Source: Jannaschia sp. GRR-S6-38
GTDB taxonomy: Bacteria > Pseudomonadota > Alphaproteobacteria > Rhodobacterales > Rhodobacteraceae
Length of the DNA: 64,000 bases
NCBI RefSeq assembly: GCF_029853695.1
Contig: NZ_CP122537.1
Location: forward strand, 1,984,001-2,048,000
Direction: 5' to 3'
Shown one piece after another: positions 63,852 to 64,000 of this stretch. The notes beneath the pieces were generated by a model. It saw only the letters and a program-made list of their open reading frames with translations. It ran no database searches and was not told the origin of the DNA. Every line of letters begins with the position of its first letter. Within the stretch, counting starts at the first letter, position 1. Position numbers and translations under genes: made by a program.

Positions 63852-64000
63852 TCAGGCGGAAACGCGCGGGCGCCGGGCGGTCGCGGGCGGGGGCGGCGTC
63901 AGGGCGCGATCCTCGGCGAAGCCCAGGGCCAGTCGGTCGCCGGCCAGCGGCGTGACGCGGATCTCGAGATCGCAGCCCTCCGGGCGGCGCAGCTTGTCGG
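63852..64000 (-). CDS. C-terminal end of an unidentified protein (partial)
   Basis: A frame entering from the right edge encodes 48 residues, including PEGCDLEIRVTPLAGDRLAL then GFAEDRALTPPPP, ending RVSA before a TGA at 63852-63854. The first half looks like two beta strands of a regulatory or sensor domain such as PAS, and the tail is Pro/Ala-rich. In related genomes a sensor kinase often precedes tsaE, but that cannot be proved from this piece. It is 75 bases upstream of tsaE. Confidence 0.55.
   Translation of the reverse strand, partial: DKLRRPEGCDLEIRVTPLAGDRLALGFAEDRALTPPPPATARRPRVSA

Overview
This is a 64 kb piece of a GC-rich bacterial chromosome, almost certainly from an alphaproteobacterium of the family Rhodobacteraceae (Roseobacter/Rhodobacter relatives). 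The call rests on the very high GC and GC3, on family-typical genes (a DUF6525 protein, an LpcC-like LPS core mannosyltransferase, an FrhB-like flavoprotein) and on the tsaE-amgK-murU-addB-addA-trxA gene order; it is inferred from recognised proteins, not from rRNA. I see no rRNA, complete tRNA, CRISPR array, insertion sequence or prophage. Coding density is close to complete, and GC3 bias produces many long antisense shadow frames that I left out.

Layout. 1-3.2 kb: end of a leucyl aminopeptidase, a small helical protein, then a carbonic anhydrase - SbtA-type bicarbonate transporter - SbtB-like PII protein module. 3.2-11.8 kb: housekeeping and envelope genes (DUF4139 protein, asd, rpiB, an ArsP-type permease, two overlapping genes for Rho-N repeat proteins, an MFS transporter, an FrhB-family iron-sulfur flavoprotein and a small membrane protein whose upstream region has an in-frame stop). 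11.9-20.7 kb: a surface-glycan locus with an MsbA-like ABC exporter, a GT10 glycosyltransferase, gmd, fcl (or colC), a ColD-like PLP dehydratase with His in place of the PLP lysine, a GT11 glycosyltransferase, an LpcC-like GT4 and a frameshifted GT25. Together these predict a GDP-linked L-fucose and/or 3,6-dideoxyhexose (colitose) decoration of lipopolysaccharide.

20.7-31.4 kb: a sulfotransferase-like protein, a diheme cytochrome c, an apparently exported hydratase-family protein, a class IV aminotransferase, a 47-residue membrane peptide, YggT, a hotdog thioesterase, a UMF1-type MFS protein, MepA, a phytase-like esterase, a one-chain aconitase X and a LOG-family protein. 31.4-42.5 kb: a threonine dehydratase-like enzyme, dapD and dapE (lysine/diaminopimelate, with asd elsewhere in the window), yaaA, recQ, an FkbM methyltransferase, an orphan TRAP binding protein behind a Fur/Mur-like palindrome, rsmD and a flavoprotein reductase. 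42.5-49.2 kb: peroxiredoxin, an Lrp regulator divergent from arginase and ornithine cyclodeaminase, an MscS channel, phhB, a FemAB-like protein, a phosphodiesterase and RidA.

49.3-64 kb: a class A penicillin-binding protein, the glnK-amtB ammonium module with a striking upstream dyad and a textbook terminator, an amidinotransferase, and the long minus-strand operon tsaE-amgK-murU-addB-addA-trxA, which ends in another textbook terminator. Reading-frame lesions occur in the GT25 gene (one extra G) and in addB (one missing base in a G5 run). Both lie in short homopolymers, so assembly error must be excluded before calling them real mutations. Convergent gene pairs are typically separated by strong hairpins, and at least two of them carry a 24-bp sequence that repeats within the window.
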